Shown here: piece after piece, positions 33,662-43,032 of the stretch
Position numbering within the stretch: position 1 is the stretch's first letter
Layout: each line of letters opens with the position of its first letter
Source of the DNA: Glaciihabitans tibetensis
GTDB taxonomy: Bacteria; Actinomycetota; Actinomycetes; Actinomycetales; Microbacteriaceae
Length of the DNA stretch: 64,000 nt
Reading direction: 5' to 3'
Assembly (NCBI RefSeq): GCF_003003265.1
Contig: NZ_PVTL01000010.1
Location: forward strand, 43,311-107,310
Made by a program: the position numbers and the translations under genes
The notes under the pieces: model-generated
What the model saw: the letters and a program-made list of their open reading frames with translations, nothing else
Databases searched by the model: none
Told to the model about the DNA's origin: nothing

Positions 33662-35638
33662 TCAGCCGACGTGGATTCCCGGACGGCGCTTGGGATCTTT
33701 CTCTGCTTCGCGGAGGATCTCCCTCACGAGCGGCGCGGTGTCACCGCGACCGAACAGGAGGTACTTGAAGAGGTAGGCGACCGGGTTTCCCTCCGCCCAC
33801 TCGAAGTAGCAGTTCGGGCGCACCCCCGTCGCGTCCCTCAGGGCGAGCAGGATGGCGGCGATGCTGTTCGGCACGACGGAGCCTTCGACGCGAAGGACGT
33901 TGTACCCGCCCACCTCGACTCCCTTGACGCGGAGGGTGCGGCTGAACGTCGACGGGTCCACGACATCCACCTCAAGAAAAAGCACCCGGGCCTTCGTGGG
34001 GACGAGATTCATGCCGCGCTGGTCGAGCTCTTTTTCGGCGTACTCGTCGACGTCGCCGGTTTTTCGGCGGTTCGCGATCAGAGTCAATTGGCCGTCCGTG
34101 CCCAGCGCCGCAGTGATGAGCCGTTGCGCCGTCGAGTTGAACTCGACCCGTTCGACTCGCAGCTCGGTGGCGCGATAGACCCGCGAGATCAGTGAAATGG
34201 CGATGATGCCGCCGATGAAGACGCCCGAGATGGCTATCCCATCGGGCTTTTCAATGATGTTGGCGACGAGTGCGTACAGCAACACGATCGTGAGGATGGT
34301 GAAACCGATGGAACCGCGTCTGTCGCGGATGCGGAATGCTGCGATGGTGACCGCGACCGCCCCGGAGACCATCATCGCGAGGATACCCGTGGCGTAGGCG
34401 CCCGCCTGCGCGTTCACGTCTGCGTTGAAGGCGATCGTGATGATGATGCTGATGCCGGTGTAGACGAGGACAACCGGGCGAATCGCCTTGCTCCACTCGG
34501 GCGCCATACCGTACGACGGCAAGTAGCGCGGCACAATGTTGATCAACCCAGCCATGGCGGACGCGCCGGCGAACCAGAGGATGAGCACGCTGCTGATGTC
34601 GTAGACGGTGCCGAACCCCTCACCCAGATAGAGGTGGGCGAGGTAGGCAAGAGCGCGACCATTGGCCTCGCCACCCGGGGCGAACTCCTCCTCGGGGATG
34701 AGAATGGTGGTGACCACGCTGGTCGCGAGCAGGTACGCGCTCATGATGACGGCCGCGGTGGTGAGCAACTTGCGGGTATTCCGCACGCGGGACGCCAGCA
34801 CCTGGTACTCGGTGAAGCCCTCGGACTTCACGAGCGGCATCATGCTTACGCCGGTCTCAAACCCGGAGAGCCCCAAAACCAGCAGGGGGAACGCAAAGAC
34901 TGCCGTTCTGGTCAGGTCGCCGAAGTCGCCGCTGCTGGCGGCGAGACGCTCGGTCCAGTCTGTGAAGGTCGACGGGTCGAGCACGATGTTGTCGACCGCG
35001 ACGACGATGACCACGAGGTTCAGCCCGAGAAACAACACCACCAGGGGAATGGCGACGTTGACCGCCTCATTGAACCCGAGGAGAAAGACGCCGCCGAGCA
35101 CCAGCAGCAGGATGACGGTGACGAGCACCTGGTGGGATCGAAAACTTTCGGGGACGAGGGGGTTCTCGAGCAGGTGCACCGTGGCGTCGGCGCTGGAGAG
35201 GGTGATCGTGATGATCCACGAGGTCGCAACGAATCCCAACAGAACGAGAACGAAGAGCTTGCCCCGCCAAAACGGCAGGAGCTTCTCGAGCATCGCGACC
35301 GATCCCTGGCCGTGCGGGCTTTGCTTCGCCACGCGCCGGTACATCGGAAGCATGCCGAAGAGGGTGAGGAGAACGATCAGCAGCGTCGCCACGGGGGACA
35401 GGGCGCCGGCGGCGAGAACGGCGATGGCAGGGAGGTAGGAGAGGGTGGAGAAGTAGTCCACGCCGGTGAGCGACATCACCTTCCACCAGGAGTGCGTCTG
35501 GGTGTTCTCGCCCGACCCTGGACCCGCCGGGGCCACACGATTCGCCAGCAGCCACCTGGTCAGCTTTGTCGTCGGCACGTTATCAGAGGCGCTGCTCAGC
35601 GATATCTCTGCCGGGATCGTTTTCGGCACATCAGGCAT
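33662..35638 (-). CDS. APC-superfamily amino-acid permease, long form
   Basis: About 658 residues. A hydrophilic N-terminus of 50 residues precedes [20 protein letters not shown], then about 12 helices, and a cytoplasmic domain of about 170 residues with [10 protein letters not shown] near the end. The pattern matches large actinobacterial APC permeases. The start is uncertain: ATG 35638 (M-P-D-V-P-K) is chosen for fit; ATG 35686 is possible. Neither has a clear ribosome site. Substrate unknown. Confidence 0.85.
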   Translation of the reverse strand: MPDVPKTIPAEISLSSASDNVPTTKLTRWLLANRVAPAGPGSGENTQTHSWWKVMSLTGVDYFSTLSYLPAIAVLAAGALSPVATLLIVLLTLFGMLPMYRRVAKQSPHGQGSVAMLEKLLPFWRGKLFVLVLLGFVATSWIITITLSSADATVHLLENPLVPESFRSHQVLVTVILLLVLGGVFLLGFNEAVNVAIPLVVLFLGLNLVVIVVAVDNIVLDPSTFTDWTERLAASSGDFGDLTRTAVFAFPLLVLGLSGFETGVSMMPLVKSEGFTEYQVLASRVRNTRKLLTTAAVIMSAYLLATSVVTTILIPEEEFAPGGEANGRALAYLAHLYLGEGFGTVYDISSVLILWFAGASAMAGLINIVPRYLPSYGMAPEWSKAIRPVVLVYTGISIIITIAFNADVNAQAGAYATGILAMMVSGAVAVTIAAFRIRDRRGSIGFTILTIVLLYALVANIIEKPDGIAISGVFIGGIIAISLISRVYRATELRVERVEFNSTAQRLITAALGTDGQLTLIANRRKTGDVDEYAEKELDQRGMNLVPTKARVLFLEVDVVDPSTFSRTLRVKGVEVGGYNVLRVEGSVVPNSIAAILLALRDATGVRPNCYFEWAEGNPVAYLFKYLLFGRGDTAPLVREILREAEKDPKRRPGIHVG

Positions 35639-36017
35639 GGTCACGAGCGACGACACTACTCCGACAAAGTCAACTTGCACCCCCATAAAACTGCGGCCCC
35701 CGCCCACATAGTTTGAGTATGGAGCGGAGGCCGCAGGATGGTGCGGTGACCAGATTTGAGCTCGCGCTCAAAAACGCGTCCTGGTCTGCTGAACTGCACT
35801 TCGGTTGCGTCCTCACTCTATGAATGAAATTCGCCATTTTTACGGGTTGACGATTTTTCGGAGGGGGCGGCCATGGCTGCCGGTCGACGCGCAGCTTCTG
35901 CCGTGGCATCCGCATCTCAGACGGGCATTTCCCTGTTAGATTTGGGGGCCGGAGCGAGTCGATGTTTACGTCGTGAACGATCCGTCGTCAGTCCGCCGAA
36001 TTCCCAGGGGGTGCGTC
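35639..36017. other. Non-coding stretch between APC permease and ctaF
   Basis: About 380 bp with no convincing gene. It should hold the divergent promoters of the two flanking genes. No inverted repeat or riboswitch-like structure stood out. Confidence 0.5.
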
Positions 36018-36473
36018 ATGCGCGCAAGCATCAAACTTTTTTGGCTTCTGGCCGCTTTTTTTCTTGTGGCTGCCGTCGGGTACACGGTGTGGACGTACAT
36101 CTACAACCAGCAGGGCCTCGCAACCGACCCGACGGGCGGCCAGAGTGGAGTCGTCGAATGGATCGGCACCATCGGCCTCGCGTTCTGCGCAGCGGCGTCG
36201 GCGTTTATCGCCTTCTACGCGACCCGCACCCACCGCAGCCAGGGTGGGGAACTTCCGGAAGACCGGACCGACGCGAACATCGACGACGGCGAGGCCGAGC
36301 AGGGCTTCTTCAGCCCGTGGAGCTGGTGGCCGATCGTGCTCGCAGCCAGCGCCGCGCTCCTCTTTCTCGGTGTCGCAGTCGGGGCCTGGATCGCCTTCAT
36401 CGGTGTGGGCATCGGTGTGATTGCCCTGGTTGGCTGGGTTTATGAATACCACCGCGGATACTTCGGCCACTGA
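36018..36473 (+). CDS. ctaF: Cytochrome c oxidase subunit IV, actinobacterial type
   Basis: A 151-residue four-helix membrane protein starting M-R-A-S-I-K-L-F-W with AGGGGG 6 bp upstream. It has the family features: Y-T-V-W-T-Y-I-Y near residue 20, G-T-I-G-L-A-F-C-A, a loop with E-D-R-T-D-A-N-I-D-D-G-E-A-E-Q-G-F-F-S-P-W-S-W-W-P, and a final Y-E-Y-H-R-G-Y-F. It normally sits in the ctaC-D-F cluster; here it is alone, beside a rifamycin-modifying enzyme. Confidence 0.9.
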   Translation: MRASIKLFWLLAAFFLVAAVGYTVWTYIYNQQGLATDPTGGQSGVVEWIGTIGLAFCAAASAFIAFYATRTHRSQGGELPEDRTDANIDDGEAEQGFFSPWSWWPIVLAASAALLFLGVAVGAWIAFIGVGIGVIALVGWVYEYHRGYFGH

Positions 36474-36888
36474 TCCACCGGACGGTTCCGTACCGAACGG
36501 CCCGTTCTACCACGGCACCAAAGCCGACAGGTCAGCTGGCGACCTGCTGCAGCCCGGCTACCGCTCCAACTTTGGTGAGCGTGAGAAGGCCAACTTCATC
36601 TACCTGACGGCCACCATGGATGCCGCGATCTGGGGAGCGGAACTGGCCGTGGGCGAGGGCCCCGGCAGGATCTACCGGGTGGAACCGACGGGCCCGATCG
36701 AGGACGATCCCAACCTGACCGACCAGAAGTTCCCGGGAAACCCCACGAGGTCCTACCGAACCCGGCAGACGCTGCGCGTGGTGGACGAGGTTCGCGACTG
36801 GCAGGGTCACCCGCCCGAGGTTCTCGAGGCGATGCTTGCGCACGTGGCAGAGCTCAAGCGGCGCGGCATCCACGCAATCAACGACTGA
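36442..36888 (+). CDS. arr: Rifamycin ADP-ribosyltransferase Arr
   Basis: A 148-residue enzyme. It shows the Arr pattern P-F-Y-H-G-T-K-A-D, L-L-Q-P-G-Y-R-S-N-F and F-I-Y-L-T-A-T-M-D-A-A-I-W-G-A-E-L-A. The residues matching the mycobacterial H19-Y49-D84 triad are His24, Tyr54 and Asp89, with constant offset. It transfers ADP-ribose from NAD to rifampicin. The ATG overlaps the ctaF coding end by 32 bp, so the two may be co-transcribed. Such genes are common and intrinsic in Actinobacteria. Confidence 0.93.
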   Translation: MNTTADTSATDPPDGSVPNGPFYHGTKADRSAGDLLQPGYRSNFGEREKANFIYLTATMDAAIWGAELAVGEGPGRIYRVEPTGPIEDDPNLTDQKFPGNPTRSYRTRQTLRVVDEVRDWQGHPPEVLEAMLAHVAELKRRGIHAIND

Positions 36889-36915
36889 CCCGGATGACTC
36901 GGCGGCCGTTTGCGG

Positions 36916-37419
36916 TTACGAGGCGATCGCGGCGCGGGCCGCCTCCGTCAGATGCGCCCGATCGATCTCGAGCAGGTCAATGAGGCGCGCGACCGTGCCG
37001 TACTCGGCCTCCGCGGCGACGATCACGATGTGGCCGGCCCTCAGCAGCGAAGGCTTGTCCGAAGCAGACAGGCGCCGCGCCCCCTGAAACAGGTCCTGCG
37101 CCGAACCGGTGCTCCGGTACGGGCCGGTGAGGGGGCGCGATGAACCGGGTGAGCCAAGCTGGTCGACCGTGGCCGCCTCGATGCCCACGGCGCGGAGCGC
37201 TGCCGCATGCACCTGGACGAGGGCGGAGCGAACCTCGTCCGGTGTCACGTTTACGGCGTCAAATGCCGCCCGCGCCGACGCGTCGTCGAGATCCAACGCC
37301 GCGAGGAGCAGATGCTCCGCGCCCGGCTGCTCGTCGCCCAGCTCGGTGGCCGCGTTCTCGGCTGCGGTGAAGAGCGCATTCATCGTTCGGATGTCCGCCA
37401 GTGCGTTCCTGATCGCCAT
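36916..37419 (-). CDS. Clp N-terminal (R) domain protein
   Basis: A 167-residue protein with two Clp-N repeats: A-E-N-A-A-T-E-L-G-D-E-Q-P-G-A-E-H-L-L-L-A-A-L near residue 20 and a second half near residue 115 (A-R-R-L-S-A-S-D-K). The AAA+ domains of ClpA/ClpC are absent, so this is a free-standing adaptor-like or sensor domain. AAAGGA precedes the ATG. Partner unknown. Confidence 0.88.
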   Translation of the reverse strand: MAIRNALADIRTMNALFTAAENAATELGDEQPGAEHLLLAALDLDDASARAAFDAVNVTPDEVRSALVQVHAAALRAVGIEAATVDQLGSPGSSRPLTGPYRSTGSAQDLFQGARRLSASDKPSLLRAGHIVIVAAEAEYGTVARLIDLLEIDRAHLTEAARAAIAS

Positions 37420-37536
37420 GCTGTTGTCCTTTTCTAGTCGAGGGGCGCGCGTCGCGAGGGGGAGAGACGCTTGTGCGCCGCCGGCCCGTCAACTTAAGTT
37501 AATGGTCCGTTGCGGCTCGGTGACTGGGCGTTCGGC

Positions 37537-38166
37537 TTACTCGGCGGTGGTCATGTCGCCCGTCGCCGGCGCGCCGCCCGCCGGACCGTAGCGCAGCAGC
37601 ACGGCACCCTTCTCCGACGGCGCCGGGGGTTCGAGCAGCCGAAGGGTTGTCGGCGGTCCCGCGTCGGGGAACAGACGTTTGCCCGCCCCCACCACGACGG
37701 GGTAGACCCACAGGTTCAGCTGGTCGAACAGTCCCTCCGCGACCAGCGAGCGGGCGAATTCGACGCTGCCAATGAGGTGGATGCTGCGGTGGCGCTCTCG
37801 CAGGGCCGCAAGCTCCGCACCGAGGTCGGGGCCCAGCAGGTGCGAGTCCCGCCACCCCAGCTTCAGCGCGCTTCGCGACGCGACGTACTTCGGTATCGCG
37901 TCGAACACGCGCGCGATTTCGTTGTCGGGCCCGTCGAGCTGGTGCGGCCAGTACGACGCAAAGATGTCGTAGGTGCGCCGACCCAGCAGGAGCGCGTCCA
38001 TGTCGCGGATGCCCTCGATGACCTGCGTTCCGACCGCGGCATCGATCAGCGGCGCCTGCCAGCCTCCGAACGCGAAGCCGCCCTCCGGGTCTTCATCGGG
38101 CCCGCCGGGGGCCTGGGCCACTCCGTCGAGGGTGGTGAAGAGATCGATGTGAATGCGACCCGTCAT
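37537..38166 (-). CDS. Dihydrofolate-reductase-fold protein (RibD C-terminal type)
   Basis: A 209-residue protein with I-D-L-F-T-T-L-D-G-V-A-Q near the start, L-L-L-G-R-R-T-Y-D-I-F near residue 55 and Y-P-V-V-V-G-A-G-K-R-L-F near residue 160, which together mark the RibD-C/YyaP reductase family. AAAGGAG sits 7 bp before the ATG. It probably binds NADPH; the natural substrate is unknown. Confidence 0.88.
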   Translation of the reverse strand: MTGRIHIDLFTTLDGVAQAPGGPDEDPEGGFAFGGWQAPLIDAAVGTQVIEGIRDMDALLLGRRTYDIFASYWPHQLDGPDNEIARVFDAIPKYVASRSALKLGWRDSHLLGPDLGAELAALRERHRSIHLIGSVEFARSLVAEGLFDQLNLWVYPVVVGAGKRLFPDAGPPTTLRLLEPPAPSEKGAVLLRYGPAGGAPATGDMTTAE

Positions 38167-38513
38167 CGCGCGTCTCCTTTCGGGCGAAACTCTGCGGTGT
38201 CGACAGAAAGTTCGTCACCACCCAGTTGAGCGGATCAGGGCCTCCTTGGCAACAGAGCGCACCAGCTCATTCGCGCAGCCGTCGCGACCTCAGCTGGGGG
38301 ATCGTCAGCTGTGCTGCGGTGCGCTGTGCTGTGGTGCGAGGCCCGCCCGAAAGACCAGGGTGACGAGCTGGGCACGATCGCGCGCGCCGACCGACACCTC
38401 GAGTTCGCGTAGGCGAATCTCATACACGGGAATGGTTCATCTTGCGAGTATTGGCATCATGCTGGGTACCAACGAACCCCACCGCAACACCACCGCATCG
38501 AATGGAGAACACC
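38167..38513. other. Gap with a LuxR gene remnant and SDR promoter
   Basis: About 350 bp. It contains the 3' remnant of a LuxR-type regulator on the minus strand (38305-38430, listed separately) and the upstream region of the SDR gene. No other structure was seen. Confidence 0.5.
38305..38430 (-). pseudogene. Remnant of a LuxR/NarL-family regulator C-terminus
   Basis: Minus-strand translation gives L-R-E-L-E-V-S-V-G-A-R-D-R-A-Q-L-V-T-L-V-F and then R-A-G-L-A before a stop at 38305-38307. This matches the last helices of NarL/LuxR DNA-binding domains (G-x-R-D-R-A-Q-L-V). An in-frame stop lies just upstream and the DNA-contact helix is absent. The fragment looks like the surviving end of a decayed gene. 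Confidence 0.55.
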
Positions 38514-39521
38514 GTGAGCGTCCTGACCGCGAAGTCATCTATCGGAACCTGGCTCGACGATCCGTCGGGAGGCCCGCTCATGCGCGGCTTTCTTACCCAG
38601 ATGGGCCAGGACGAGGAGTCTCTGAGGCCGGTCCGCACCTTCGCGCTTCAGCGCCTGGTCGAGCTGAGCCAGGGGAAGCTGCCGCAGTCCGCGGTCGACG
38701 CGCTCGTCCTTGCTGCAAACGGCGGAGTGATGCCCGAAGACGATGGCACCCCCGAACTCGGTTGGAAGGAATCCATCGTTCCCGACCGATTCGCGGGGCA
38801 GACGGTGATTGTCACGGGTGCGGGCTCCGGCATTGGTCGCGCGGTCGCGTCGCGGGTTGCTCGTGAGGGCGGAAAGGTCATCGCCGTCGACATTTCGACG
38901 GAACGCCTCGGGGAATTCGCGGGGGCGCACGGCGACTACTCGGTCGTCACGGTCGCGGGGGACATCACGAACAAGGATGACATCGCGGGGATCATCGCCG
39001 CCGCCGACGGACGCATTGACGCCCTGGCCAACGTGGCCGGCATCATGGACGACATGACTCCGCTGCACGAGGTCTCCGACGAGGTGTGGGAGCGGGTGTT
39101 CGCGGTGAACGTCGACGGAATGTTCCGCCTGACGCGAGCGGTCCTTCCGTTTATGATCGCGGCCGGCCAGGGTTCCATCGTGAACGTCGCCTCGGAGGCT
39201 GCTCTCCGCGGCTCCTCTGCGGGATTCGCCTACACGGCGTCCAAGCACGCCGTGGTCGGAATGACCCGCAGCGCGTCGTTTATGTACGCGCCGTCCGGCA
39301 TCCGGGTAAACGCGGTTGCACCCGGGCCGGTGGCGACCAACATCCAGGCACGGTTCAACTCGGAACTCGGCAAGGAACGCATCCAGGGCGCGATGGCCAT
39401 CCTTCCGCCGGTCGCCGAGGCCATCCAGCTCGCGGCGTCCATCACTTTCCTCTTGAGCGCGGACGGCACCAACATCAATGGCGTCATCCTGCCGTCCGAC
39501 GGGGGCCAGTCCGCAATCTAG
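38514..39521 (+). CDS. SDR-family oxidoreductase with extra N-terminal domain
   Basis: A 335-residue protein from GTG 38514 (GGAG upstream; ATG 38502 possible). Residues 95 onward are a classical SDR: T-G-A-G-S-G-I-G (101-108), N-V-A-G near 175, the Y-T-A-S-K catalytic motif near 245 and P-G-P-V-A-T-N. The first 88 residues (G-P-L-M-R-G-F, P-V-R-T-F-A-L, A-V-D-A-L-V-L-A-A-N-G) are not SDR. They recall the small helical tail seen at the C-terminus of some actinobacterial GH3 enzymes. Substrate unknown. Confidence 0.87.
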   Translation: MSVLTAKSSIGTWLDDPSGGPLMRGFLTQMGQDEESLRPVRTFALQRLVELSQGKLPQSAVDALVLAANGGVMPEDDGTPELGWKESIVPDRFAGQTVIVTGAGSGIGRAVASRVAREGGKVIAVDISTERLGEFAGAHGDYSVVTVAGDITNKDDIAGIIAAADGRIDALANVAGIMDDMTPLHEVSDEVWERVFAVNVDGMFRLTRAVLPFMIAAGQGSIVNVASEAALRGSSAGFAYTASKHAVVGMTRSASFMYAPSGIRVNAVAPGPVATNIQARFNSELGKERIQGAMAILPPVAEAIQLAASITFLLSADGTNINGVILPSDGGQSAI

Positions 39522-39535
39522 GACGAAGTCTGGGC

Positions 39536-40393
39536 TCAGACCAGGCCGTGCCGGCGGAACGCGTTCCAGACTCCGTCGTCGAGCACGGACGTCGTGACCT
39601 CGTTGGCGTGCGCCTTGATCTCGTCCGTGGCGTTGCCCATGGCGATGCCCACTCCGCACACCTGCAGCATCTCGATGTCGTTGCTGCTGTCGCCGATTCC
39701 CAGGGCGGATGCCGCGTCCAGGCCAAGTCGGTCGAGAAGTTGCAGAATTGTGGAACCCTTGTTGACCCCATCGAGCGTCACCTCTCCGCTCCCGCGACCC
39801 ATGTGCGGGATCGTGCCGGTGATGACGTGAAAGCGCGCGCTGAGAGCCTCGAAGACCCGGTCGAAGGCGCGGAGATCGCCCGCGATGAAGACCGACTTGG
39901 CTATGCCCTCGAAGCTCAGCGGGCGCACGTCGGCGAATGCTTTCAGCGCGGGGTGCTCGTCTTCGGTGGTGACCAATTCGACGTCGGGGCGGATCTCGCC
40001 CCGGCGCTCCAGATCGTCTGCGAGGTATTTCGCGAAGTGCGCCCGCACGCCCGCGCTGGGGTAGACCTCATCGTAGGACTGCAGGTAGAAGTCGTACCCC
40101 GATTGCTCGTAAAAGTCGACCATCTGGGCCACGGCCTCGGCGGGCATCGTGCGTTCAATGACGAGTTCATCACCGATCGAGGCAAATCCGCCGCCGGCGG
40201 TTATGGCGCCATCGAAGCCGATGTCCCGGATCACGGGAAAGATCTCACTCGCACCACGTCCGGTGCTGAGGTAGACCAGATGCCCGTTCTTGCGGGCAGT
40301 ACGCACCGCATCGATTGTCGAGTCCGCGATGACCTCGCCGGAATCAATGAGGGTGCCGTCAACGTCGAGGAATGCGATGCGCGGGGTGGTCAT
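39536..40393 (-). CDS. Cof-type HAD phosphatase (subfamily IIB)
   Basis: A 285-residue protein starting M-T-T-P-R-I-A-F-L-D-V-D-G-T-L. HAD motif I is D-V-D-G-T-L at residues 9-14, motif II Y-L-S-T-G-R near 42, and motif IV G-I-G-D-S-S-N-D-I-E-M-L near 228, with the large C2 cap between. Members dephosphorylate sugar phosphates and other small metabolites. It converges on the SDR gene. Confidence 0.9.
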   Translation of the reverse strand: MTTPRIAFLDVDGTLIDSGEVIADSTIDAVRTARKNGHLVYLSTGRGASEIFPVIRDIGFDGAITAGGGFASIGDELVIERTMPAEAVAQMVDFYEQSGYDFYLQSYDEVYPSAGVRAHFAKYLADDLERRGEIRPDVELVTTEDEHPALKAFADVRPLSFEGIAKSVFIAGDLRAFDRVFEALSARFHVITGTIPHMGRGSGEVTLDGVNKGSTILQLLDRLGLDAASALGIGDSSNDIEMLQVCGVGIAMGNATDEIKAHANEVTTSVLDDGVWNAFRRHGLV

Positions 40394-40463
40394 GCGGTGC
40401 TCCAAACGCGGTCGTCCCTGGGGCGTAAGCCACGCCCCAGAGACGACCCACAATTTTGCTGTG

Positions 40464-42065
40464 TTACCTGACGCTATCGCGTGTCAGTGCGCCGGGTTCG
40501 GGCGCGGGAATGGGCATCGCCGATCCGGCGAGGCCAGACTCCGCCTCCACGAGCACGGTTTCTACGTCAACGTGTGCTCGGGGCGACCGCACAAATACGG
40601 CGGCGAGGGCGGCAATAACCAGCGCCACAACCCCCGCGACGACCAGCGCGGCGTGCAGGCCGCCGAGGAACGCGTCCTGGGCAAGGAGGGTGGTAGCGGC
40701 GTCAAGGCCCTCCGGAACGATGCCCTGTGCCACCGCTTCCGAGCCATCGAAGGTCACGGTACCCAGACGGGCGGAGACGCTCGACGACACAACTGCCGCG
40801 AGAATCGCGGTGCCGAGTGCGCCGCCGAGCTGAAGCGCAGTCGCCTGGAGTCCTCCGGCAACGCCGGCCAGGTGCACCGGGGCGCTCCCGACGATCGCCT
40901 CAGCACCCGCGGTCATCACCATGCCCACGCCGAGCGCGAGCACGACAAACGGCACCGCCATGCCGAGGTAGGGCGAGTCAAGAGAAATGAAGGTGAGGGC
41001 GAACAGCGAGAGCCCGACCAGTGCGAGACCCAGTGCCATCGGGAATCGGATGCCGAACTTGCTGACGAGCGCGGCGCCGATCGGCGACGCGATGATCGAG
41101 ACCGCGCTGAGCGGAAGCAGCATGACACCCGCGGCGAGACCGTCTTCACCGCGCAGATTGAGCAGGAACAGCGAGAGGAAGAAGGTGACGCCGAACAGGG
41201 CAAAGAAGTTGGCTGCCACGGCCAGCGCGCCGATGCTCACTGTCGGATTGCGGAACAACGACATGGGCAGCAGGGGAGTGTCGACCCAGTTCTCGACAAG
41301 AACGAACGCGACGATGAGCACCAGTCCCAGCGCGAGCACACCGAGCGTCAGTGGGCTGGTCCAGCCCCAGGCCTCGGACTGCACGACGGCGAGCACAACG
41401 CCGAACAGTCCGAGGGCGAGGAGGATGATTCCGACGAAGTCGAAGCGGGCCTTACCGGGAGCGGTGCTCTCCCTGAGCACCATCAGACCAAGGATGACGC
41501 CCACAACGGCGATCGGTGCGTTGATGAAGAACACGGATTCCCAGCCGAGCGTGCCGACGAGCAGACCGCCAAGAATGGGACCGGCGGCGATGGCAACGGA
41601 CGATGCGCCACCCCAGATTCCGATCGCGACTCCGAACTTTTCCCGCGGGAACGTTGCTCGCAGCAGGGCGAGGGTCTGCGGCATCAGCAGCGCCGCGCTG
41701 AGTCCCTGGAGGGCGCGGAAGATGATCACGCCCTCTGTGGTTCCGATCAGGCCAATGGCGACGGATGTGACGGCAAACGCAACCACACCGATCAGGTACA
41801 TCTTTTTGCGGCCGAAGCGGTCGCCGAGCTTGCCGCCGAGAATGAGGAACACCGCGAGACCGAGCAGGTAGGCGTTGGTGATCCACTGGAGCTCGGTGAA
41901 GCTGGTGCCGAGGGACAGTGCGATGGCGGGGTTCGCGATGGAGACGACGGTTCCGTCGAGGCCGACCATAAAGAGGCCAAAGCACACGGCGGCGAGGGTG
42001 AGCGCGGGATTACCGCGAAGCGAGGTGCGACCGGTTTTCGGGCGCGCGGACAGGGATTCAGACAA
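40464..42065 (-). CDS. DHA2-family MFS exporter (14 helices)
   Basis: A 533-residue transporter with 14 predicted helices. The start is a TTG at 42065 (L-S-E-S-L-S-A-R-P) with CCGGAG 7 bp upstream. The DHA2 signature is visible as L-D-G-T-V-V-S-I-A-N-P-A-I in helix 1, G-G-K-L-G-D-R-F-G-R-K after helix 2 and G-P-I-L-G-G-L-L-V in helix 5. It likely exports drugs or amphiphiles by proton antiport. The TetR gene at 42257 lies upstream in the same direction and is its probable regulator. Confidence 0.88.
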   Translation of the reverse strand: MSESLSARPKTGRTSLRGNPALTLAAVCFGLFMVGLDGTVVSIANPAIALSLGTSFTELQWITNAYLLGLAVFLILGGKLGDRFGRKKMYLIGVVAFAVTSVAIGLIGTTEGVIIFRALQGLSAALLMPQTLALLRATFPREKFGVAIGIWGGASSVAIAAGPILGGLLVGTLGWESVFFINAPIAVVGVILGLMVLRESTAPGKARFDFVGIILLALGLFGVVLAVVQSEAWGWTSPLTLGVLALGLVLIVAFVLVENWVDTPLLPMSLFRNPTVSIGALAVAANFFALFGVTFFLSLFLLNLRGEDGLAAGVMLLPLSAVSIIASPIGAALVSKFGIRFPMALGLALVGLSLFALTFISLDSPYLGMAVPFVVLALGVGMVMTAGAEAIVGSAPVHLAGVAGGLQATALQLGGALGTAILAAVVSSSVSARLGTVTFDGSEAVAQGIVPEGLDAATTLLAQDAFLGGLHAALVVAGVVALVIAALAAVFVRSPRAHVDVETVLVEAESGLAGSAMPIPAPEPGALTRDSVR

Positions 42066-42147
42066 GGGATGTCTCCGGTTTCAGTGGTGGGTCGCGCGAA
42101 TCAGGGCGCAGAGGGAGGAACCCGCGAAGAGGTGCGTTTTCGGGCTC

Positions 42148-42232
42148 AGTGCGCATGCGGGAATAGTGCGCATGCGGGAACAGTGCGTTGCGGGGTGGAG
42201 CGTTTGCGGGGTGGTGTGTGGCGGGGCAGTCC
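42148..42232. repeat. 17-bp tandem repeats between TetR and DHA2 exporter
   Basis: AGTGCGCATGCGGGAAT (42148) and AGTGCGCATGCGGGAAC (42165) are near identical. Degenerate units follow at 42182, 42199 and 42216, all 17 bp apart. The array lies in the leader of the exporter gene. Confidence 0.75.
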
Positions 42233-42256
42233 GCGGACGGGAGGGGCGGCTCGCCG

Positions 42257-42880
42257 CTAGCCGGGTCCGGCGGGAGGGCCGAGCGTGCGCCCGTTGATGC
42301 CGCGGGGATCGAGCGCGGGGGCGAGCCAGTGGGTCACGATGGTGTCGAGCTCGTCTTCGCTGATCGGCTCTCCGCTCACCAGCGCGCGATCGACGATGAG
42401 AGATGCGATCACGCGGCCGCCGATGACGGGGTCCACGTGCGCCGCGATGCGGGACTGCAGCTGAAGAGACCGGAGCGCAGTGGCGATGGCCGCCTGGTGC
42501 GGCACCACCAGGTGCTCGTCGACGGCGTCGTTGATGCGTTGTTCCGCCCGGCTTGCCTCGTGAAGGGCGAGAAGAAGTCGGCCGGTCTGCCCGGTGGTGA
42601 TGCTCCGAACGGCTTGCGCGATCGAGGTGATCGCCGCGACATGATCGAGTTCGATCCCCGGCACCGCAATCATCGTGGGCTCGATGCTCGACGCCACGGC
42701 ACAGACGAGGTCGATCTTGGTCGGCCAGGACTTGTAGATCGTCGCCTTCGATGCGTGGGCCTGCATGGCGATGCGATCCACGGTCAGCGAGGCGTAACCA
42801 CCCTCAATCAGGGCGGCGGATGTCGCGTCCAGCACGGCCTGCACGCGCGAGGCGCGCGCGGTGGTCGGAACAGACGTCAT
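42257..42880 (-). CDS. TetR-family regulator
   Basis: A 207-residue regulator. The helix-turn-helix covers residues 15-60 (L-D-A-T-S-A-A-L-I-E-G-G-Y-A-S-L-T-V-D-R-I-A and A-S-K-A-T-I-Y-K-S-W). A TetR_C ligand domain follows. A perfect palindrome 6 bp upstream of the ATG gives autoregulation. It likely controls the DHA2 exporter downstream. Confidence 0.9.
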   Translation of the reverse strand: MTSVPTTARASRVQAVLDATSAALIEGGYASLTVDRIAMQAHASKATIYKSWPTKIDLVCAVASSIEPTMIAVPGIELDHVAAITSIAQAVRSITTGQTGRLLLALHEASRAEQRINDAVDEHLVVPHQAAIATALRSLQLQSRIAAHVDPVIGGRVIASLIVDRALVSGEPISEDELDTIVTHWLAPALDPRGINGRTLGPPAGPG

Positions 42881-42886
42881 TCAAGT

Positions 42887-42901
42887 ACTGTACCGTACAG
42901 T
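42887..42901. promoter_or_regulatory. TetR operator
   Basis: ACTGTAC-C-GTACAGT, a perfect 7-bp inverted repeat with a 1-bp spacer, ending right before the TetR gene start. The form is typical of TetR-family operators. Confidence 0.8.
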
Positions 42902-42990
42902 TTCCAATTTCGTAACGAGAAGCGACGGTTCGCGCGGCAATTTCGTGACGGCGCACTGCACGTTCCATGAACACCAAGTTAACGTGCAGC

Positions 42991-43009
42991 ACTTGCACTT
43001 CTTGCAAGT
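42991..43009. promoter_or_regulatory. Operator candidate upstream of the RpiR gene
   Basis: ACTTGCA-CTTCT-TGCAAGT, a perfect 7-bp inverted repeat with 5-bp spacer, 23 bp before the GTG start of the RpiR regulator. Further TGCA copies lie on each side. Confidence 0.65.
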
Positions 43010-43032
43010 GCATTTGCATCTAGCGTCCAAGG

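Noticed and set aside
35873..36445. A 190-codon plus-strand frame overlapping ctaF
   Set aside because: It runs in another frame through ctaF, has no ribosome site and an Arg-rich composition typical of a shadow.
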